Positions 7,244 through 10,988 of a stretch of 10,988 nucleotides of DNA are shown here, piece by piece (positions within the stretch are counted from its first letter, which is position 1; the number at the start of each line of letters is the position of its first letter). The position numbers were made by a program, and so were the translations under genes. The notes under the pieces are model-generated. The model was not told the origin of the DNA. It made no database searches and saw only the letters and a list, made by a program, of their open reading frames with translations. The stretch lies in assembly GCA_023399675.1 (NCBI GenBank), contig JAEWOM010000103.1, positions 1-10,988 of the forward strand, in the 5' to 3' direction. Origin of the DNA: Bacteroidota bacterium (GTDB lineage: Bacteria; Bacteroidota; Bacteroidia; Flavobacteriales; Weeksellaceae).

Positions 7244-8161
7244 ATGACAGACTCGCAACCGCTTGTAAGCATCCTGATTATTACGATGAACCACGAAAAG
7301 TTCATCGAGCAGGCCTGCAGATCAGCAATTGAGCAAACCTATGCGAATAAGGAAATCATATTTCTCGATAATCATTCCGAAGATCAGACAGCCAGGCTCG
7401 CCCGCAATATCCTCGAAAAAAGCGGATTACCCGTGACTTTTGTTGAAACAGACTCCAGAAAGATCGTTTCGATAAATCTGAATCTCATGCTCGCCCGTGC
7501 ATCCGGAAAGTATCTTGCCATTTTATCGGGTGATGACTGGTGGCTGCCGGAACTCATCGAACAGAAAGTGCAGTTTGCATCAGCAAACAGTTCAGATTAT
7601 GTGCTTTCCGACGGATTTAAATATTTGCAGGACAGCGGAGAAATCACCGCTGCCTATCCGGCAGGCGAAAAAGAGCGAATTATAAAGACTTTACCGCGTT
7701 TTTTTCATGAAAATGTTGCAGGAAACAGGACAGTAAATGTCGGCACTTTTGTAAAAACAGAACTGTTGAAGAAAGAACCTTTCGATGAAAACATTCAGAC
7801 CGAAGACTGGGATATGAATCTGCGGTTTGCACATCAGGGGCATCGCATACATTTTCTCGATAAGAAGCTATTCTATTATCGCGTCCTGTCAAACAGTGTG
7901 TCCAGAAATATCTCAATCATGGAAGAATCTTACCGGAAAGTGACCGCAAAATACCTGGATTATATCCTTGCTCACGATGATACGAGAACAGAATATCAGT
8001 TGAATGAACTCCTGTTTAAGTACGAAAAACTCCTGTCGGATGCAGCTTCAGAATCGGAAAAAGAAAAAATAAGACTCCGCTGGAAAGCAGAAAAATATGA
8101 TGTGAAATATAAGAACCCGGTTCGCTTTATCAAAAAACTGTTACTGAAAATCAGCGGTTAA
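7244..8161 (+). CDS. Family 2 glycosyltransferase
   Basis: A 305-residue inverting GT-A glycosyltransferase of family 2 and the last gene of the operon. The N-terminus has PLVSILIITMNHEKFIEQAC (6-25) and FLDNHSEDQT (40-49), the nucleotide-binding half. The metal-binding site is the DD of SGDDWW (95-100), and TEDWDMNLR (186-194) carries the candidate catalytic base at Asp188 in the ED pair. After residue 220 there is a charged helical region (SESEKEKIRLRWKAEKY) ending in a basic tail, FIKKLLLKISG, suited to contact with the membrane. The first gap in the operon, five bases, lies before this gene. Its TAA stop at 8159-8161 overlaps the stop of the convergent isomerase gene. Donor and acceptor sugar cannot be deduced; GT2 enzymes of this shape usually add hexoses or aminosugars to capsule or lipooligosaccharide. 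Confidence 0.93.
   Translation: MTDSQPLVSILIITMNHEKFIEQACRSAIEQTYANKEIIFLDNHSEDQTARLARNILEKSGLPVTFVETDSRKIVSINLNLMLARASGKYLAILSGDDWWLPELIEQKVQFASANSSDYVLSDGFKYLQDSGEITAAYPAGEKERIIKTLPRFFHENVAGNRTVNVGTFVKTELLKKEPFDENIQTEDWDMNLRFAHQGHRIHFLDKKLFYYRVLSNSVSRNISIMEESYRKVTAKYLDYILAHDDTRTEYQLNELLFKYEKLLSDAASESEKEKIRLRWKAEKYDVKYKNPVRFIKKLLLKISG
8158..8161. other. Shared stop codons of two convergent genes (TTAA)
   Basis: The palindrome TTAA supplies the plus-strand TAA of the second GT2 gene (8159-8161) and the minus-strand TAA of the isomerase (8160-8158). The coding regions thus overlap by four bases tail to tail, leaving no room for a terminator between them, so each transcript must run into the other gene. 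Confidence 0.9.
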
Positions 8162-8511
8162 ATGTTGTCTTCACGGTGATAATCGTCCTGGATTCGGACA
8201 ATATCATCTTCCCCGAAATACGTACCGGTCTGTACTTCCACAAAAACAAGAAGTTTTTCGCTTCTGTTTTCAATTCTGTGTTTAGCCCCCTGCGGAATAA
8301 ATATGCTTTCGCCATACGTTAACGGATGATCCACTTCGTCTAAAACCACATTGGCTTCACCTTCCACGACAGTCCAAAATTCCTGACGGTGATGGTGGTA
8401 CTGGTAAGAAAGTCTTTTGCCAGGCAACACCTCTATCCTCTTCAGTTTATAATGAGGTTTGTCTTCCAAAACATAATATTTCCCCCAGGGACGGTCTCCT
8501 ACTTCCAGCAT
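8158..8511 (-). CDS. Stand-alone cupin mannose-6-phosphate isomerase (type II)
   Basis: A 117-residue cupin equal to the C-terminal domain of ManC-type bifunctional enzymes, which interconverts mannose 6-phosphate and fructose 6-phosphate on the way to GDP-mannose and its derivatives. Conserved landmarks are RPWGKYYVLE (7-16), IEVLPGKRLSYQYHHH (26-41) with metal-ligand histidines in the HHH run, EFWTVVEGEA (44-53), YGESIFIPQGAKHRI (66-80) with His78, and VEVQTGTYFGEDDIVRI (91-107). I start at the ATG at 8511. An in-frame ATG at 8556 would add 15 residues unlike the family, and a -7 box lies inside that stretch. There is no GDP-mannose pyrophosphorylase domain or gene in this window, so that partner must lie elsewhere. 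A similar cupin with another sugar phosphate substrate is possible. It is convergent with the glycosyltransferase operon and divergent from gltX. Confidence 0.87.
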   Translation of the reverse strand: MLEVGDRPWGKYYVLEDKPHYKLKRIEVLPGKRLSYQYHHHRQEFWTVVEGEANVVLDEVDHPLTYGESIFIPQGAKHRIENRSEKLLVFVEVQTGTYFGEDDIVRIQDDYHREDNI

Positions 8512-8525
8512 GTGAAGAATTTTTG

Positions 8526-8533
8526 CAAATCTA
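8526..8533 (-). promoter_or_regulatory. Predicted -7 box of the isomerase gene
   Basis: Bases 8533 to 8526 on the minus strand are TAGATTTG, an exact match to TAnnTTTG, ending 14 bases before the ATG at 8511. This places the promoter inside the longer version of the open frame and supports the shorter start. A clear -33 TTG is not visible at the right spacing. Confidence 0.5.
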
Positions 8534-8563
8534 AATAAAAAAGGGAAATTAGTCATTTTTGGT

Positions 8564-8571
8564 TAAATTTG
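8564..8571 (+). promoter_or_regulatory. Predicted -7 box of gltX
   Basis: TAAATTTG fits TAnnTTTG exactly and ends 19 bases before the gltX ATG. It lies 30 bases from the oppositely oriented box of the isomerase gene, so the two upstream regions (-33 zones) overlap. A second TAAATTT, 14 bases downstream at 8578-8584, lacks the final G. Confidence 0.5.
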
Positions 8572-8590
8572 CACCTCTAAATTTTCAGCA

Positions 8591-10105
8591 ATGAACCAAG
8601 TTCGTGTGCGCTTCGCACCAAGTCCGACAGGCCCTCTTCATTTAGGAGGTATGAGAACGGCACTCTATGATTATCTGTTTGCTAAAAACACCGGCGGAAC
8701 ATTTGTCCTTAGAATTGAAGACACCGACACCGCCAGATTTGTTGAAGGTGCTGAAGAATACATCATGGAAGCTTTGGAATGGGCAGGTATTGTGCCGGAC
8801 GAAAGTCCCGTTCACGGCGGACCGTACGGACCTTACCGCCAAAGCGAAAGAAGAGCGATCTACGACCGGTATACCGAACAGATTCTAAAAACAGATTACG
8901 CCTATCTCGCCTTTGACACCCCTGAAGAACTGGACCAGATCCGTGCAGATTTTGAAGCCCGTGGTGATGTTTTTGCGTATAATTATCTTACCAGAACGCA
9001 GTTGCGGAACAGCCTGACACTTTCTGAAACTGAAGTTCAGGAGCTGCTGGAGAATAACACACCGTATGTGGTGCGGTTTAAAATGCCTATAGACCGTATT
9101 TTGAATCTTGAAGACATCATTCGCGGTAAATTTTCCGTAAATACCGATACACTTGATGATAAGGTGCTTGTGAAAAATGACGGTATGCCCACTTATCACT
9201 TCGCGAATATCATCGACGATTATGAAATGAAAATTTCTCACGTAATCCGTGGAGAAGAATGGTTGCCCTCACTTGGATTGCATACCTTATTATATGAAGC
9301 GATGGGCTGGGAAGCGCCGCAGTTTGCCCATCTTTCACTCATCCTGAAACCGGAAGGTAAAGGAAAACTCAGCAAAAGAGACGGTGCCAAATTCGGATTC
9401 CCGGTATTTCCAATGAATTTTGAAGACAAAGTTACGGGCGAAATTTATCCGGGATACCGTGAACAGGGCTATTTGCCGGAAGCTTTTATCAATTTTCTTG
9501 CGTTGTTGGGCTGGTCTCCTGCCGATGATAAGGAAATCCTCAGTCTGGACGAGATGGCAAATGAATTCGATCTGCACAAAGTTCATAAAGCCGGAGCGCG
9601 CTTCAGTAAAGAAAAAGCAGAATGGTTTAACCAGCAGTATCTGCACAGGCTTGATGATACCACTGTTGCTGAAATGTTCCGTAAAGAATTCCCGAATATT
9701 TCTGTCGAGGATGAAAATCTGCTGAAAATCATCGGAATGATGAAAGAACGTGCCACATTTGTAAAGGACATATATTCGGAAGGAAAATTTTTCTTCGAAA
9801 AACCTCAGTTGTTTGATGAAAAAGCAGCGAAAAAAGCCTGGAATAACGAAACCGGCGAAATTCTTGAACAGTTTATGGAACTGATCGGTGATCAGGACTT
9901 CACTGCAGAAAACATCAAGCAGAACATTCACCTTTTTGCAGAACAGAAGGGTCTTGGCATGGGAAAAATCATGATGCCCTTACGCCTTGCGCTGGTCGGC
10001 GAACTGAAAGGTCCTGATGTTCCGGACATTATGGAACTGCTTGGAAAAGAGGAAGTAAAAACCCGAATCGCGGAAGCTGCCGGGAAATTAGGACAAGCAT
10101 CATAA
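8591..10105 (+). CDS. gltX: Glutamyl-tRNA synthetase
   Basis: A complete 504-residue class I aminoacyl-tRNA synthetase that charges tRNA-Glu with glutamate using ATP in the cytosol. The HIGH-type signature is HLGG at 17-20 within FAPSPTGPLHLGG, and the KMSKS-type signature is KLSKR at 259-263 within GKLSKRDGAKFG. RIEDTD (41-46) and VIRGEEWLPS (near 217-226) are conserved glutamate- and ATP-site segments. The C-terminal helical region (about 330-504) is the anticodon-binding domain, ending with GLGMGKIMMPLRLALVG, which is typical of the full-length enzyme and rules out the shorter GluQ-type tRNA-modifying paralogue. The length is normal for GltX (460-510). It begins a transcription unit with its own -7 box and is followed by accA after 37 bases. 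It is essential and unrelated to the glycan genes, so it marks one conserved border of that block. Confidence 0.98.
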   Translation: MNQVRVRFAPSPTGPLHLGGMRTALYDYLFAKNTGGTFVLRIEDTDTARFVEGAEEYIMEALEWAGIVPDESPVHGGPYGPYRQSERRAIYDRYTEQILKTDYAYLAFDTPEELDQIRADFEARGDVFAYNYLTRTQLRNSLTLSETEVQELLENNTPYVVRFKMPIDRILNLEDIIRGKFSVNTDTLDDKVLVKNDGMPTYHFANIIDDYEMKISHVIRGEEWLPSLGLHTLLYEAMGWEAPQFAHLSLILKPEGKGKLSKRDGAKFGFPVFPMNFEDKVTGEIYPGYREQGYLPEAFINFLALLGWSPADDKEILSLDEMANEFDLHKVHKAGARFSKEKAEWFNQQYLHRLDDTTVAEMFRKEFPNISVEDENLLKIIGMMKERATFVKDIYSEGKFFFEKPQLFDEKAAKKAWNNETGEILEQFMELIGDQDFTAENIKQNIHLFAEQKGLGMGKIMMPLRLALVGELKGPDVPDIMELLGKEEVKTRIAEAAGKLGQAS

Positions 10106-10112
10106 TATTTAG

Positions 10113-10120
10113 TACATTTG
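10113..10120 (+). promoter_or_regulatory. Predicted -7 box of accA
   Basis: TACATTTG, in the 37 bases between gltX and accA, matches TAnnTTTG exactly and ends 22 bases before the accA ATG. It suggests that accA can be transcribed from its own promoter, whose upstream part would lie in the gltX C-terminal codons, in addition to read-through from gltX. No clear -33 TTG is seen. Confidence 0.4.
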
Positions 10121-10142
10121 AAGATTATTTGCTGATATCACA

Positions 10143-10988
10143 ATGGAATATTTAGAATTTGAAAAGCCGATTGAAGAATTGATGGAACAGTATCAAACCT
10201 GCTCACTGGTGGGTGAAGATACCGGCGTAGATGTAAAACTGGCTTGTGCACAGATTGAAGATAAAATAATTGAAAAAAAGAAGGAAATCTACGGGAACCT
10301 TACCCCGTGGCAGCGCGTACAGCTTTCCCGCCATCCGGACAGACCTTATACCCTGGATTTCATCAACGGGATAGTTGATGAAGGCAGTTTCCTGGAACTG
10401 CACGGTGACCGGAATTTTGCAGATGACCCTGCAATGATCGGCGGACTCGCAACGATAGACGGAAACCGCGTAATGCTGATCGGAACGCAGAAAGGACGCA
10501 CCACTAAAGAAAGACAGCGGAGAAGATTCGGGATGAGTAATCCGGAAGGCTACAGAAAGGCCCTTCGTCTGATGAAACTCGCCGAAAAATTCAAAATTCC
10601 TGTAATTACGCTCATCGATACACCCGGAGCATATCCAGGACTTGAAGCTGAAGAAAGAGGACAGGGCGAAGCCATCGCAAGAAATATTTTCGAGATGACC
10701 ACAATGAAAACCCCGATTTTTTGCTACATTGTTGGTGAAGGAGCCAGTGGCGGCGCTTTGGGAATTGGCGTAGGCAACAAAGTTTATATGCTGGAAAATA
10801 CCTGGTATACTGTTATTGCGCCTGAAAGCTGCTCATCAATCCTTTGGAGAAACTGGGATCATAAGGAAGATGCTGCGAATGCACTGAAACTGACTCCTGC
10901 AGATGCATTACACCACAAATTTATTGACGGTATTATTGAAGAACCGCTGGGTGGAGCACATTACGACCCCAAAACCGCTTTTCAAAAC
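10143..10988 (+). CDS. accA: Acetyl-CoA carboxylase carboxyltransferase subunit alpha, 3' end cut by the window
   Basis: The alpha half of the heterotetrameric carboxyltransferase, which with AccD moves the carboxyl group from carboxybiotin on AccB to acetyl-CoA to form malonyl-CoA, the first committed step of fatty acid synthesis in the cytosol. The frame is open from the ATG at 10143 to the right edge, 282 codons without a stop; the family is about 315-320 residues, so about 35 are missing beyond the window. Visible blocks are [13 protein letters not shown] at the N-terminus, [15 protein letters not shown] (54-68), [17 protein letters not shown] (about 83-99), [11 protein letters not shown] and the oxyanion-forming [11 protein letters not shown] (199-209). 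These are the standard crotonase-fold features of AccA. It is preceded by its own -7 box and by gltX. Confidence 0.97.
   Translation, partial: MEYLEFEKPIEELMEQYQTCSLVGEDTGVDVKLACAQIEDKIIEKKKEIYGNLTPWQRVQLSRHPDRPYTLDFINGIVDEGSFLELHGDRNFADDPAMIGGLATIDGNRVMLIGTQKGRTTKERQRRRFGMSNPEGYRKALRLMKLAEKFKIPVITLIDTPGAYPGLEAEERGQGEAIARNIFEMTTMKTPIFCYIVGEGASGGALGIGVGNKVYMLENTWYTVIAPESCSSILWRNWDHKEDAANALKLTPADALHHKFIDGIIEEPLGGAHYDPKTAFQN

Noticed and set aside
9335..9931. A 198-codon open frame antisense to gltX, and similar antisense frames at 3439-3996 and 2035-2661
   Set aside because: They lie opposite well-supported genes or straddle two of them, show phenylalanine- and isoleucine-rich composition typical of reversed AT-rich codons, and match no family I recognise.
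1..10988. CRISPR arrays, insertion sequences, tRNA or rRNA genes
   Set aside because: No regularly spaced repeats, transposase motifs, cloverleaf-like sequence or ribosomal RNA segments were seen on reading the window; a covariance-model search would be needed to exclude small RNAs.

Overview
The window looks like a chromosomal segment from a member of the Bacteroidota, most likely Flavobacteriia and possibly the Chryseobacterium/Weeksellaceae group. The evidence is a moderate-to-low GC content with A- and T-rich codon choice, almost no Shine-Dalgarno sequences before start codons, and exact copies of the Bacteroidota -7 promoter box (TAnnTTTG) just upstream of most transcription-unit starts. 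The family-level placement is inference. No rRNA, tRNA, CRISPR array, insertion sequence or phage gene was seen.

Layout. At the left edge is the start of a minus-strand exported protein of unknown function (1-250). Divergent from it is ornithine aminotransferase rocD (311-1561), whose stop codon shares one base with the start of a WaaE/KdtX-like family 2 glycosyltransferase (1561-2310). A family 4 glycosyltransferase lies on the opposite strand (2324-3394), convergent with the previous gene. From 3481 to 8161 five plus-strand genes form a tight operon: a CgeB-like glycosyltransferase, a second family 4 glycosyltransferase, a FdtA/WxcM-like sugar-nucleotide 3,4-ketoisomerase cupin, a family 61 glycosyltransferase and a second family 2 glycosyltransferase. 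Junctions are overlaps of 4, 23 and 4 bases and then a 5-base gap. A minus-strand stand-alone cupin mannose-6-phosphate isomerase (8158-8511) closes the block; its stop codon overlaps that of the last glycosyltransferase. Housekeeping genes follow: gltX (8591-10105) and the first 282 codons of accA (10143 to the edge).

How the genes fit together. Six glycosyltransferases, one sugar-nucleotide isomerase and one mannose-6-phosphate isomerase make a glycan-building block set between conserved housekeeping genes. No flippase, polymerase, ABC transporter, initiating phosphosugar transferase or RmlA/RmlB gene is present here. That fits assembly of a short, fixed oligosaccharide in the cytoplasm, such as a lipooligosaccharide core or a protein-linked glycan, with precursors and export supplied from elsewhere in the genome. 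The most notable points are this transporter-free cassette, the isomerase stranded from its pathway, very short predicted 5' leaders at several promoters, and overlapping divergent promoters between the isomerase and gltX. Nothing clearly outside known protein families was found.
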